Shown: one piece after another, positions 13,354 to 20,214 of the stretch
How the letters are laid out: each line of letters opens with the position of its first letter
Position numbering within the stretch: position 1 is the stretch's first letter
IMG/VR virus record: IMGVR_UViG_3300036715_000939
Span: 1 to 33,617 of that record
DNA length: 33,617 nucleotides
Direction: 5' to 3' (one strand)
Source of the DNA: a virus
Position numbers and translations under genes: made by a program
The notes under the pieces: generated by a model
What the model was told of the DNA's origin: nothing
Databases searched by the model: none
Seen by the model: only the letters and a program-made list of their open reading frames with translations

Positions 13354-13682
13354 CGTTCCGAGAACATAGTCAACTCGGAATGATTCCGAATTTTGCATAA
13401 CTCGGAATCGAGAATCACACCGCCTTTAGGGGGAGGATTATGGTGCCGCCGGAGAAGCAGAGAATCTTAGAGAAGCGTCGAATCTTATCGGCGAATCTTA
13501 TCAGTTACTCATTATGGGCAGGCATATTCCGTGCCAGGAAGCATCAGAGATCCAAGTTTCCAAAAAGTTTATTTTAAGCGCCCCTAACTATATATACCTA
13601 GAATAAAATATATAAATATAATAAATAAATAAATAGGAAGGTATAGAATTATATTTATATTTTTTATTTTATTAAATATAAA
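13354..13682. other. Candidate replication origin
   Basis: The window has no gene from 12944 to 13979, where leftward and rightward transcription diverge. It holds CTCGGAA motifs in both orientations (13356-13362, 13374-13388 including CGGAATGATTCCG, and 13401-13407), three copies of GAATCTTA (13462, 13480, 13493), then a tract from 13585 to 13682 that is almost purely A and T. Direct repeats beside an AT-rich unwinding element at a divergence point are typical of origins. No replication protein site is known for this phage, so the call is inference. Confidence 0.45.
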
Positions 13683-13832
13683 CCCGGCACGCGCAAAAGC
13701 CCTTTTTTCGTTATTCAACCTGCTGCAAACAGGGCACTTGAGTTTTACGCTTCAAAAGCATTTCCAGCCCCCCGCACGCGAAGACCAAAATCGAGCCTGG
13801 TTACGGAGCCAAATATTCAGCACCATACTATT

Positions 13833-13871
13833 ATATAAGGTGCCCCGGGGAGTCCCAATGCCACCTTATAC
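13833..13871. promoter_or_regulatory. Inverted repeat with facing TATA elements
   Basis: Arms TATAAGGTG and CACCTTATA enclose CCCCGGGGAGTCCC. Each outer edge gives a -10-like sequence (TATAAT on the minus strand, TATACAAT on the plus strand), so it may be an operator or two divergent start sites just upstream of the first rightward promoter. Confidence 0.4.
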
Positions 13872-13919
13872 AATAAGCATCTGCGGACCCCCAAACGCGC
13901 TATTCTGTAAAACAAGCCG

Positions 13920-13948
13920 TTGCGCGCGAGTAAACCGCACCCTATACT
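13920..13948 (+). promoter_or_regulatory. First rightward promoter
   Basis: TTGCGC (13920-13925), 17 bp, TATACT (13943-13948), ordinary sigma70 geometry and the same hexamers as the coat promoter. A GGGC/GGCC-type short pairing and AGGGAG follow before the ATG at 13980. Confidence 0.65.
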
Positions 13949-13979
13949 TAGCTGGGCACGTTGGCCTAGGGAGAAATAT

Positions 13980-14474
13980 ATGGAAGAAGAGGAATATATT
14001 CCCAAGCGAAGATCGTCACTTACAGAGGAACAACGCTTCGATGACAAGTTAGTGAAGTCCCCCAACTCCGACTGTTGGCTGTGGCAAGGAACGAGGGGCA
14101 GAGGCGGGCAGTGCCTTTTCACCCAGGGAAACGGCAAGCTGGTTCAGGCGGGCCGCTACGCCTGGGAGCGAGCGCATGGCCCCCTTGAAGCGGGCGTCAG
14201 AGTTTCGCGGACCTGCCTGAACAGGAACTGCATGAACCCGGCGCATCTGTATGCCTACACCCCCGAAGGCCATCAGCCTAAAGTTGGGGCACCTGCGCGC
14301 GAAATGAAGCCAAACATGAGGATGATTGAGAAAAAGATCATGGAGCTTCATGCTGAACTTACGGCCCAGGGTGTGGAAGGCGCGGCCATTGCTGCGAGGC
14401 TGAAACGTCGGAAAGTAGAATTGTGCAAAGAGTTTGGGCTGATCGAAGGCACCAAGTTCCTGAAAGAAAAGTGA
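13980..14474 (+). CDS. HNH endonuclease-like protein with altered active site
   Basis: 164 residues from ATG 13980, behind AGGGAGAAATAT. The N-terminal two thirds follow the phage HNH pattern: CWLWQG at residues 32-37, a Gly/Arg-rich turn, GPLEAGVRV and then a Cys-Asn-x-x-Cys-x-Asn-Pro-x-His-Leu signature at 79-90. The catalytic His that normally precedes the first Cys (V-x-H-T-C) is Arg77 here, and the Asp after that Cys is Leu80, so nuclease activity is doubtful. The C-terminus is a helical, charged segment (ELTAQGVEGAAIAARLKRRKVELC), possibly a DNA-binding helix-turn-helix. First gene of the rightward region; could be a domesticated homing nuclease or regulator. Confidence 0.65.
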   Translation: MEEEEYIPKRRSSLTEEQRFDDKLVKSPNSDCWLWQGTRGRGGQCLFTQGNGKLVQAGRYAWERAHGPLEAGVRVSRTCLNRNCMNPAHLYAYTPEGHQPKVGAPAREMKPNMRMIEKKIMELHAELTAQGVEGAAIAARLKRRKVELCKEFGLIEGTKFLKEK

Positions 14475-14547
14475 CGGCAGGCCCCCCTGGTGGGCGGGGA
14501 TTGAGCTAGTCATGCGGCTTAGTCTTTAACGTACTTCTGGAGGAACC

Positions 14548-14979
14548 ATGCACGAGAACGCTAAAACAATCTATGCCGTAAGCGCGGGCTGCCACAGCGA
14601 CTACAGGGTCGTCGCCCTGTTCACGACGGTTGAGCTTGCTGAGGAATTCATGGCAGCGGTGCCCTGCGCCGACTACAACAGCATCGATGAGTTTGATCTT
14701 GACCCGAAGACTGCCGATCTAATCCGACGCGGGTATTCCATCTGGCGCGTGCTAATGCTGCGAGACGGGACGACGGAGCGAGTGGACCGCAAAGATGTTA
14801 GTCTCTCAGAAGTGACCGACGTTGGGCGTCACCTATGGCGCAGGTCAAGGATGCCGCATTTCTTCATGAAGGTTCCCGACTGCCTCGTGTCAACGGTATG
14901 GGCAAAGTCGGAAGAGGGCGCGGTGAAGATTGCGAACGAACAACGGACGCAGATGATCGCAAGCGGAGAGTGGGCCTAA
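14548..14979 (+). CDS. DUF7336-like small protein, 143 aa
   Basis: Starts at ATG 14548 behind CTGGAGGAACC, a ribosome site used repeatedly in this block. IYAVSAGCHSDYRVVALFTTVELAEEF matches the common phage/host-type phrase (VSSGxYSDYxVxxVFxxxELA) of small proteins with unknown function. The second half (VPDCLVSTVWAKSEEGAVKIANEQRTQM) looks like a ligand-binding or protein-interaction repeat. No catalytic motif is visible. The 73 bases before it hold a GC hairpin after the HNH stop. Confidence 0.6.
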   Translation: MHENAKTIYAVSAGCHSDYRVVALFTTVELAEEFMAAVPCADYNSIDEFDLDPKTADLIRRGYSIWRVLMLRDGTTERVDRKDVSLSEVTDVGRHLWRRSRMPHFFMKVPDCLVSTVWAKSEEGAVKIANEQRTQMIASGEWA

Positions 14980-15001
14980 CTCGGAGCCAACCGGAGCACG
15001 T

Positions 15002-15187
15002 ATGTCTGCTAACCAGGCTTGTCTAGGGGACGCACTGTATGCCACAGTGGTGCATGGCGTGGTGATGAAACTGTGCGCCAACGACCTAGAGGAACCATCA
15101 GACACGGTGTATTTAGAGCCGGAGACCTATGAGGCTCTGATCAGGTTCGCTGACCAACTTGGGTGGCCGAGACCAGAGTTGAGTTGA
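15002..15187 (+). CDS. Hypothetical protein, 61 aa
   Basis: ATG 15002 behind GGAGCACGT. Acidic, with a Cys-containing start MSANQACLGDALYATVVHGVVMKLC and a C-terminal DTVYLEPETYEALIRFADQLGWPRPEL that looks like a helix ending in a Trp-Pro cap. The last part resembles short phage proteins that carry a YEALxxFAxxLGW motif. Sits 22 bases after the DUF7336-like gene. Unknown function. Confidence 0.5.
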   Translation: MSANQACLGDALYATVVHGVVMKLCANDLEEPSDTVYLEPETYEALIRFADQLGWPRPELS

Positions 15188-15193
15188 GGCTAC

Positions 15194-15475
15194 ATGAGCG
15201 AAACTGCCTGTGACATCTGTGGTCGTCCTTCAGGCGCTGGACATCTACCAGAGTGCTACAGTGCCCCAGCTTTCAGAGCGCAGTTTTCGTACATAGACTT
15301 GTCCTCCCCGCCGGGGGCCTGTCCATCTGGAGGAACCATGACCCCCGATAATGCTGGGTGGATTAAACGAGTCAGGCAAACATCCTCCTTCGAGGAAATG
15401 GCCGTCGTTTTGCGCGAGTGGTTGGCAACGATTGAGGCCCTGAAAATTGACCACATCAATAAGCTGAAAGGCTGA
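15194..15475 (+). CDS. Cys-containing small protein, 93 aa, with an internal start
   Basis: ATG 15194 is supported by GTTGAGGCTAC. The N-terminal 45 residues carry CDICGRPSGAGHLPEC, a possible zinc ribbon. At 15338 an in-frame ATG has a perfect CATCTGGAGGAACC ribosome site, identical to that of the neighbouring genes, which would give a separate 45-residue protein MTPDNAGWIKRVRQTSSFEEMAVVL-type helical segment. Either one fused gene or two products from one frame is possible; the strong internal site favours two. Confidence 0.5.
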   Translation: MSETACDICGRPSGAGHLPECYSAPAFRAQFSYIDLSSPPGACPSGGTMTPDNAGWIKRVRQTSSFEEMAVVLREWLATIEALKIDHINKLKG

Positions 15476-15494
15476 TACTTCATCTGGAGGAACC

Positions 15495-15707
15495 ATGCCG
15501 CACTGGGAAATAACCCCCCACCACGATGAAGCCGAGGCGGATTCAACGATCATGCCAGCCGAGACTGACGCTGACCATCACGCCGCCCTCGATTACGCCA
15601 AGGAACGATTGGAATCCCTGTGGGATCAGGCAGACCACGACAAAACCGTGACCGTGACCATGACTCTGCGCTCTGCGCCGATGCCTGAACCACCGCCTTC
15701 TAGCTAA
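15495..15707 (+). CDS. Acidic hypothetical protein, 70 aa
   Basis: ATG 15495 behind CATCTGGAGGAACC. The product is rich in His, Asp and Glu (WEITPHHDEAEADSTIM, DADHHAALDYAKERLESLWDQADHD), with a helical middle and a Pro/Ser end (PMPEPPPSS). The DHHAALDYAKERLESL part resembles helical pieces of DinI-like or regulator proteins only superficially. Acidic early phage proteins can act as DNA mimics, but that is not shown here. Confidence 0.5.
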   Translation: MPHWEITPHHDEAEADSTIMPAETDADHHAALDYAKERLESLWDQADHDKTVTVTMTLRSAPMPEPPPSS

Positions 15708-15725
15708 TTCCCATCTGGAGGAACA

Positions 15726-15800
15726 ATGAAACGCTGCACCTTTGTTGAACCGGACGGACTTCACGGTTGCATGAGCCATGCCTTCAGGAGCCTGACATGA
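15726..15800 (+). CDS. Very small protein, 24 aa
   Basis: ATG 15726 has the block-typical CATCTGGAGGAACA ribosome site and the TGA overlaps the next ATG by four bases. MKRCTFVEPDGLHGCMSHAFRS has two Cys and two His, enough for a metal site in principle. Its main role could be to couple translation to the downstream zinc-ribbon gene. Support comes from the ribosome site and the overlap only. Confidence 0.4.
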   Translation: MKRCTFVEPDGLHGCMSHAFRSLT

Positions 15801-15970
15801 GGCAATACCCCAAGCACGACGGCACCGAGGATGAGCGAGGCTTTACCGCTGACGAGATTCGGCGCGGCATCCATACCCTCTACGCTGACAACGAGTGCCC
15901 TGAGTGTGGGCGCGTCCAGCCCGTTGCCGCTGGTCATCTGTGCCAGCGTTGCCAGCACAACTTCAACTAA
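15797..15970 (+). CDS. Zinc-ribbon protein, 57 aa
   Basis: ATG 15797 overlaps the previous TGA, with CAGGAG upstream; a longer frame from 15767 lacks a ribosome site. The N-terminal half is charged (DGTEDERGFTADEIRRGIHTLY), the C-terminal half has CPECGR and CQRCQ 12 residues apart, a four-Cys zinc ribbon. Proteins of this shape usually bind nucleic acids or proteins. Last gene before an intergenic region. Confidence 0.55.
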   Translation: MRQYPKHDGTEDERGFTADEIRRGIHTLYADNECPECGRVQPVAAGHLCQRCQHNFN

Positions 15971-15993
15971 TCTTGTCAAAGATCCGCTGGGGC

Positions 15994-16095
15994 ATGTCGA
16001 ATACAGACGACATAGGTAAACGGGTCGCAACCGTAACCGAGAAAAGTCCGTGGCACCTCACAAGGACGAATGCCGCACCAAAGCGGGAGTCGTGA
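15994..16095 (+). CDS. Possible 33-aa protein
   Basis: ATG 15994 has GCTGGGGC only, with poor spacing. MSNTDDIGKRVATVTEKSPWHL is a plausible soluble start and the frame closes at 16095. It lies in the 279-base interval before the 16250 gene, which otherwise holds the early promoter. Confidence 0.3.
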   Translation: MSNTDDIGKRVATVTEKSPWHLTRTNAAPKRES

Positions 16096-16153
16096 CCCGC
16101 CCCCAGCACCTTTTCAACGAATGCCCACTACCAGGAAGCACAAACCGGCCAAG

Positions 16154-16199
16154 TTTGACTTAACTTTGACTGGCAAGCGACTTAACCATGCCCTATACT
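16154..16199 (+). promoter_or_regulatory. Rightward early promoter with phased boxes
   Basis: TTTGACT at 16154 and 16165, a degenerate AGCGACT at 16176, all 11 bp apart; TATACT at 16194-16199 is 22 bp after the middle box. The leader contains GGGCC/GGCCCC arms before CGGAGGAACC. Confidence 0.82.
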
Positions 16200-16249
16200 A
16201 TGGTATGGCAACTGGGCCATCACACCCTAGGCGGCCCCACGGAGGAACC

Positions 16250-16429
16250 ATGGAACTAAGAGAAGTAATCCTACGCGAGATCCTGGTGCGGCAGGAGAAC
16301 TACGCTGCCACCGTCTTGAAAGCTTCCGCAGATCACAACGCGGCGCTCCGGCAGTTGCTGGAAAAAGTCATGTCGTGGAGCGCAGCTGACCAAGCCGCTC
16401 AGATCAGAGATAAGGCCGACAATGACTAA
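16250..16429 (+). CDS. Small helical protein, 59 aa
   Basis: ATG 16250 behind GGAGGAACC, first gene after the promoter at 16154. The sequence is one long amphipathic helix (VILREILVRQENYAATVLKASADHNAALRQLLEKVMSW) with a charged end, a likely coiled coil or oligomerising protein. It overlaps the next gene by eight bases. Unknown function. Confidence 0.55.
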   Translation: MELREVILREILVRQENYAATVLKASADHNAALRQLLEKVMSWSAADQAAQIRDKADND

Positions 16430-16733
16430 GCCCCTGCGTTCACCCTGCGCTGACGACTGCACGCATCCTGACCATGCGGGGGACACTCCGCTATTTGAAG
16501 TGCTACCCCCCCGACCCCGCACAGAGAGCGAGGACAAGGCGCTTATCAGAAACCTGTCGCAGCGCGTAACGACACTTGATAATGCGTTGAGAGCCTACCT
16601 GGCCCACATCATCGAAACAGAGGGCTGCGACTACCTGGACTATGGAAACCTTGAAGAAAAGGTTTCTGAAGAAGAATACGCCATGCTCATGCAAATGAGC
16701 GTAGAGATCTACCAAGTAAAGCGTGGGAGGTAG
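16422..16733 (+). CDS. Hypothetical protein, 103 aa
   Basis: ATG 16422 lies inside the end of the previous gene (overlap of eight bases). An N-terminal Cys/His cluster (CADDCTHPDHAGD) resembles a small metal site. Thereafter a helical section (ALIRNLSQRVTTLDNALRAYLAHII) and an acidic stretch (LEEKVSEEEYAMLMQM). No known domain. Confidence 0.5.
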   Translation: MTKPLRSPCADDCTHPDHAGDTPLFEVLPPRPRTESEDKALIRNLSQRVTTLDNALRAYLAHIIETEGCDYLDYGNLEEKVSEEEYAMLMQMSVEIYQVKRGR

Positions 16734-16736
16734 GCA

Positions 16737-17138
16737 ATGTTCAGCATCTACGGCAAGACCTTCCAATACCGAGAACAGCTCAAGGCACTTGGTTGTCGTT
16801 GGAACCCGACGCTGAGGTGCTGGGAAACGAATAACCCGGCTGCGGCGCGTCAGTGCGATGGCTGGCTTGGAGTGACAGTTATTGGCGAAGTAAGTAAGCC
16901 CGCAGAGGACCTCCGCATCGAGTATCCTAGCCGAGGGGCTACCTACTATGACGAAGAATACGGCGTCTACAAGTATTCCAAGTATCCCAAGCGCAGCGTG
17001 CTCGCGGGACAGCAGTGCCGCCAGTTTCTCGGATCATACATAACGCTTGACTTGGCGAAGGCAGCCCACCCCACGGCAGTCATGGCGAGTGGCTCTGGCT
17101 ACCGCGAGCCTTTTGTCAACCACCTTCCTGGGGAGTAG
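16737..17138 (+). CDS. DUF5710-like domain protein, 133 aa
   Basis: ATG 16737 behind GGGAGGTAGGC. The first 30 residues, YGKTFQYREQLKALGCRWNPTLRCWE, match the short domain seen in DUF5710 proteins and in some recombination and primase-associated proteins (pattern KxxLKxLGaRWdpxxkxW), thought to bind nucleic acid. Followed by a Tyr-rich linker (ATYYDEEYGVYKYSKYPKRS). In-frame neighbours are separated by three bases. Role in DNA or RNA handling is inferred from the domain only. Confidence 0.55.
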   Translation: MFSIYGKTFQYREQLKALGCRWNPTLRCWETNNPAAARQCDGWLGVTVIGEVSKPAEDLRIEYPSRGATYYDEEYGVYKYSKYPKRSVLAGQQCRQFLGSYITLDLAKAAHPTAVMASGSGYREPFVNHLPGE

Positions 17139-17142
17139 CTAC

Positions 17143-17832
17143 ATGACCGCACTGCACCGACTTACAGGTATTCGCGAGGACTACGCAGCAAGGCTCCGAG
17201 AGGCAACGGTGTTCGCCCTGGCCATTGACATCGCTAGTGAGGCGACGTACGGGATGCTCAAGCCCTGGCTGCTTGAAGCCTTCGAGCAAGACGTCGCACT
17301 GATCGCACCCTGCAAGGAGCATGCGTTCGCGATGGTGCTGTCGGAAGTAGGGGCGCACTCTGCGCGTCTAGGGCGCAACATCGTGCCAACCGACTTCAGG
17401 AAACTATCCCCAGAATATGCGGCTCTCATGGTAGAGCTGATGAACGAAAAAGGAGATGTCGTGATGCAGAGCGGCAAAATCAAGACCGCGCTTGACATGC
17501 TTGAGCAGCTTGGTATCGGACATGGTATGCCGGAGAACCCGGCAGAAGAGTTCTTTACCGCGATTGCCGCGCACAACGAACTGAAGGCTCTGTTGGCAGG
17601 CATTGAAGACCTAAAGGAACGCAACCGCATACTTCGCGAGGAACGGGTGGAGACCCATAACAAGCGGATGGCCGAGCTACAAAGAAACACAAGCCGAGTC
17701 AAGGATGTAATCCAATACATTTATGACAACGGCCACCACAAGGACTGTCCTAAGACCCAGGACATCGAGGATGATAATGATTGCGACTGTGGCTACGACG
17801 ACGCAATGTCCCAACTGAAGGCGATGCTATGA
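17143..17832 (+). CDS. Hypothetical helical protein with Cys/Asp-rich end, 229 aa
   Basis: ATG 17143 follows GGGGAGTAGCTAC; a longer frame from 17047 runs over the previous gene. The protein is mostly helical (RLREATVFALAIDIASEATYGMLKPWLLEAFEQDVALIAPC, then a coiled-coil EDLKERNRILREERVETHNKRMAELQRN). The C-terminus HHKDCPKTQDIEDDNDCDCGYDD is an acidic Cys-rich patch that could bind metal. Overlaps the next gene by four bases. No family recognised. Confidence 0.5.
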   Translation: MTALHRLTGIREDYAARLREATVFALAIDIASEATYGMLKPWLLEAFEQDVALIAPCKEHAFAMVLSEVGAHSARLGRNIVPTDFRKLSPEYAALMVELMNEKGDVVMQSGKIKTALDMLEQLGIGHGMPENPAEEFFTAIAAHNELKALLAGIEDLKERNRILREERVETHNKRMAELQRNTSRVKDVIQYIYDNGHHKDCPKTQDIEDDNDCDCGYDDAMSQLKAML

Positions 17833-18158
17833 CTCCTGACTACCGAGCAGGCTTTGAAGCGTGTCTAGAACTTCTGCTGAAGCACGACGAAATTGGCAGC
17901 ATGTTCTGCCAGGGCACTGCCAGAGACATTGCAGAAGAAATTCGCATTGAGGGCGGGCTCTGCACCGACACAGAGTTCATGGAACTAAGGGGGCCGAAGA
18001 TGGACAGCGTCCTTCAGATCATGGATGATAAGTTCCCGCGCAAGTTCGTGCATGGAATTGACGGCGCAATGATCGTTACTGACATAGCGCCGGGTGGTGA
18101 GTCAAAGACGGAATCCTTCGCGAACTGGGTAAACAGGCATACTTTGACTAAAGGTTGA
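17829..18158 (+). CDS. Hypothetical protein, 109 aa
   Basis: ATG 17829 overlaps the previous TGA (ATGA). Starts MTPDYRAGFEACLELLLKHDEIGSM, helical, and continues with IRIEGGLCTDTEFMELRG and KFVHGIDGAMIVTDIAP. Looks like a globular alpha/beta protein. The frame starting at 17781 overlaps the other gene and has no ribosome site. The stop lies inside the promoter region of the next unit. Confidence 0.5.
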   Translation: MTPDYRAGFEACLELLLKHDEIGSMFCQGTARDIAEEIRIEGGLCTDTEFMELRGPKMDSVLQIMDDKFPRKFVHGIDGAMIVTDIAPGGESKTESFANWVNRHTLTKG

Positions 18159-18188
18159 GCTAGCCTCTGGCCCAATGAGCCTTATACT
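18143..18188 (+). promoter_or_regulatory. Rightward early promoter with phased boxes
   Basis: TTTGACT (18143) and GTTGAGC (18154) are 11 bp apart; TATACT at 18183-18188 lies 22 bp after the second. GGGGC/GGCCC arms and AAGGAGC follow before ATG 18224. The boxes overlap the end of the preceding gene. Confidence 0.82.
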
Positions 18189-18223
18189 TATTGCATGGGG
18201 CACTAGGCCCACAAGGAGCAAAC

Positions 18224-18535
18224 ATGGCAAAAGACTTTTACCAAATGATCCTAGCCCATGGGGAGCTTGGCAGCACGCCTGAGGCTCACCCAACCTTTGA
18301 CATGGGCGTCATGGGGTTGAAAGAGGGCACCTATTTAGCCGAGGCGCTCACTACAGCAAGTGGCCATGCGGACACCTATATGTTTGAGGGAACCACCCTC
18401 AATGTCCTGCAAGCATGGGGCAACCCCGAGTATAGGTTCTGGGCACTGCCGCTCCACGACGAACAGTGCGGAGAAGCCTGCTACCAGTTTGCTGAACGGT
18501 GGATGGAAGTGCCCGCCGACCAGGATCCCCGATGA
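18224..18535 (+). CDS. Hypothetical protein, 103 aa
   Basis: ATG 18224 behind AAGGAGCAAAC, first gene after the promoter. MAKDFYQMILAHGELGSTPEAHP, an acidic middle (GLKEGTYLAEALTTASGHADTY) and an aromatic end (WGNPEYRFWALPLHDEQCGEACYQFAERW). Possible compact alpha/beta fold, no family recognised. Ends with ATGA overlap to the next gene. Confidence 0.55.
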   Translation: MAKDFYQMILAHGELGSTPEAHPTFDMGVMGLKEGTYLAEALTTASGHADTYMFEGTTLNVLQAWGNPEYRFWALPLHDEQCGEACYQFAERWMEVPADQDPR

Positions 18536-18732
18536 GCCAGAACGACTTGAACCTTCTAATCAAGGACACCATTTCAGACGCGGTGGGAGATCTGCTCTAC
18601 TACCACCGCAAGGAAGACTCAGAACTTCCGGTGGGGTGCATTGACCAAGCCGTTCGCGACGGTGTAATCACCGTTGATGAAATGGTTGAGGAATTCCGTA
18701 ACGAGTTGACCAAAGGTCTCAAGAATGGGTAG
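18532..18732 (+). CDS. Small helical protein, 66 aa
   Basis: ATG 18532 overlaps the previous TGA by four bases. MSQNDLNLLIKDTISDAVGDLLYYH and AVRDGVITVDEMVEEFRNELTKGL are amphipathic helices with net negative charge. Similar size to small early proteins that interact with host enzymes. Function unknown. The last eight bases overlap the next start. Confidence 0.5.
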   Translation: MSQNDLNLLIKDTISDAVGDLLYYHRKEDSELPVGCIDQAVRDGVITVDEMVEEFRNELTKGLKNG

Positions 18733-19108
18733 ACTTCCCCGGCTGGTTCTCAGCATACCGGAGATCCTAGAGGCCCAGAGCGAGGCGCACCGCAATGGGC
18801 ATCTGTTGGTATGGACGGACTTGGCTGGGCAGCGTAGCATTGGAGTATGCGAGTGCGGGGCCAGCCTGAGAATAAACGGCGACAACGCGTTCCAGCCCGT
18901 AGTGATCACTGGCACTGATATACCGCACAGCGAGATTCAACTTTTGAATAAGGGGGAGGTGGCGATGTCGCGCAGGAGATTGCTAAACACGCCCCACCCC
19001 TCTATACCTGTCATACCAAAGCCGGGGCCTGGAGAAAGACCACCCCTAACGGTTGACTTTGCAAGACAGCAGGCTGCATCAACACAGTGGAGAAAGAAAA
19101 AGCGATGA
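18725..19108 (+). CDS. Hypothetical protein, 127 aa, with a likely internal start
   Basis: ATG 18725 overlaps the end of the previous gene. The front half (ILEAQSEAHRNGHLLVWTDLAGQRSIGVCECGASLRI) is strand-like with a CEC site; the back half (SRRRLLNTPHPSIPVIPKPGPGERPPL) is basic and Pro-rich. An ATG at 18965 has a much better ribosome site (GGGGGAGGTGGCG) and would give a 47-residue protein, so the region may be two genes. Ends KKKR. Confidence 0.45.
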   Translation: MGRLPRLVLSIPEILEAQSEAHRNGHLLVWTDLAGQRSIGVCECGASLRINGDNAFQPVVITGTDIPHSEIQLLNKGEVAMSRRRLLNTPHPSIPVIPKPGPGERPPLTVDFARQQAASTQWRKKKR

Positions 19109-19353
19109 TTGCCACGCTAACCCCCGAGCAGTTGCTTATGGAAGCCAGGTCGCGCAGCGGGGCACCTGCGGCACGCCTTACCACGAAGCATGTCCGGCGT
19201 GTGCCAGACGGCCCCTGGTGGCCCCTCTACCAGCTTACCCTATACGGGGCCTTACACCGCACGCTGAGCACGCAGAACAGCTTGGTTTTGGAAGTCCTGT
19301 TTGACCTTTACGCCCCGAAGGGCTCAATCATAAGGAGGTATAGGTGGAGATGA
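19105..19353 (+). CDS. Hypothetical protein, 82 aa
   Basis: ATG 19105 overlaps the previous TGA by four bases, preferred over a GTG at 19087. TPEQLLMEARSRSGAPAARLTTKHVRRVPDGPWWPLYQL is basic with a Trp pair, then a helical GALHRTLSTQNSLVLEVLFDLY and a basic RRYRWR end. It reads like a small DNA-binding regulator but no helix-turn-helix is certain. Confidence 0.5.
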   Translation: MIATLTPEQLLMEARSRSGAPAARLTTKHVRRVPDGPWWPLYQLTLYGALHRTLSTQNSLVLEVLFDLYAPKGSIIRRYRWR

Positions 19354-19709
19354 AGGAATTCATGCACTTGCTCGCCAAGGAAAACCCCGGCAAACAGATT
19401 CTTGACTGGGCGTGGGAATGGAAAGTTGCTCATCCGCAGGGAACGGCAAGCGAGTTCTTTCTGGCTCAGAAAGCCAAGGGGAAGGACGGAGAAGTGTGTG
19501 GAATCTGGGTAGGCCCGACGACCAGGAATCTCTACTGGTGCTTCATTTACATGTTGGACTACCGGGGGCGCAAGAAGGTGTGGAACAACGCCCTTCTCTG
19601 CAATGCCATCAATGCCTTGGCTCGCAAGTGCGGATACGATGGTATGTATGGAATGACACGCAATGCGGTTGCTGAGGCATTGGCGCGGGCTTACGAGGAG
19701 GAAGCATGA
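19344..19709 (+). CDS. Hypothetical protein, 121 aa
   Basis: GTG 19344 has AAGGAGGTATAG at ideal spacing; ATG 19350 is the alternative. The sequence is Trp-rich and helical (ILDWAWEWKVAHPQGTASEFFLAQKAKGKDGEVCGIWVG, LYWCFIYMLDYRGRKKVWNNALLCNAIN, ALARKCGYDGMYGMTRNAV). No membrane span is clear. A 15-codon frame overlaps the end (ATGACGCCC at 19706) before the next gene. Unknown function. Confidence 0.5.
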   Translation: MEMKEFMHLLAKENPGKQILDWAWEWKVAHPQGTASEFFLAQKAKGKDGEVCGIWVGPTTRNLYWCFIYMLDYRGRKKVWNNALLCNAINALARKCGYDGMYGMTRNAVAEALARAYEEEA

Positions 19710-19745
19710 CGCCCGCTGTGATGGTGGCCATGATAGGGGCAGACT

Positions 19746-19895
19746 ATGATTGACTTCTTGGCGTTCTGTGTCACTGGCTTTTGGAAGTTCTGTGGCATAA
19801 TTATCGTTATACACACGCTAGGCTGGCTCGTCATCAAGCTCATCCAAGCCGCGCTGACAGGGTTGGCGCTTATGATCTGGGGGCCGAAGAAATGA
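19746..19895 (+). CDS. Small membrane protein, 49 aa
   Basis: ATG 19746, with AGGGGC upstream, ends in TGA at 19895, overlapping the next gene by four bases. MIDFLAFCVTGFWKFCGIIIVIHTLGWLVIKLIQAALTG is largely hydrophobic: one or two membrane helices with a charged C-terminal tail (IWGPKK). One of three adjacent membrane-type small genes. Function unknown. Confidence 0.5.
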   Translation: MIDFLAFCVTGFWKFCGIIIVIHTLGWLVIKLIQAALTGLALMIWGPKK

Positions 19896-20113
19896 TGCAG
19901 ACAGTGTTCATAACAGATGTGGGCGTTGACTACACCGAACGAACGTCTACAGGCTGGTGCTCAGACACAGTGTTCGCCAGAGCTTGGCGCCCCATAGGCG
20001 CAGAGCGTTATACGATGACTATCGTGTGCGATGGCATCACAACCCCCGCACAGGCAGAGCGCCTAGCAAAATGGATCTTGGCCCAAGGTCCCTCAATTCA
20101 GGTGGACATATGA
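19892..20113 (+). CDS. Hypothetical protein, 73 aa
   Basis: ATG 19892 overlaps the previous TGA (ATGATG, second ATG at 19895 possible). The protein is strand-rich: MMQTVFITDVGVDYTERTSTGW, RAWRPIGAERYTMTIVCDGITTP, followed by a helix (AQAERLAKWILAQ). Soluble, next to three membrane proteins. It ends with four-base overlap to the next gene. Unknown family. Confidence 0.5.
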   Translation: MMQTVFITDVGVDYTERTSTGWCSDTVFARAWRPIGAERYTMTIVCDGITTPAQAERLAKWILAQGPSIQVDI

Positions 20114-20214
20114 TCACAATAGCGATCATCCTCGTAGTGTTTCTGGGGCTGGCCTACCTTCGGTATAGGCGCCAGGAGAACCACCGAAAGAACTTCAAGG
20201 GGCTGCACAAATGA
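20110..20214 (+). CDS. Small membrane protein, 34 aa
   Basis: ATG 20110 overlaps the previous TGA by four bases. MITIAIILVVFLGLAYLRYRR is a single membrane span followed by a strongly basic tail (QENHRKNFKGLHK), predicting N-out, C-in topology. Such small phage proteins are often of unknown role; spanin or holin functions are not excluded but no partner lysis genes are in the window. Confidence 0.5.
   Translation: MITIAIILVVFLGLAYLRYRRQENHRKNFKGLHK

Noticed and set aside
13738-14137. Open frames on both strands before the HNH-like gene
   Set aside because: They overlap the promoter at 13920 and the real gene and lack ribosome sites.
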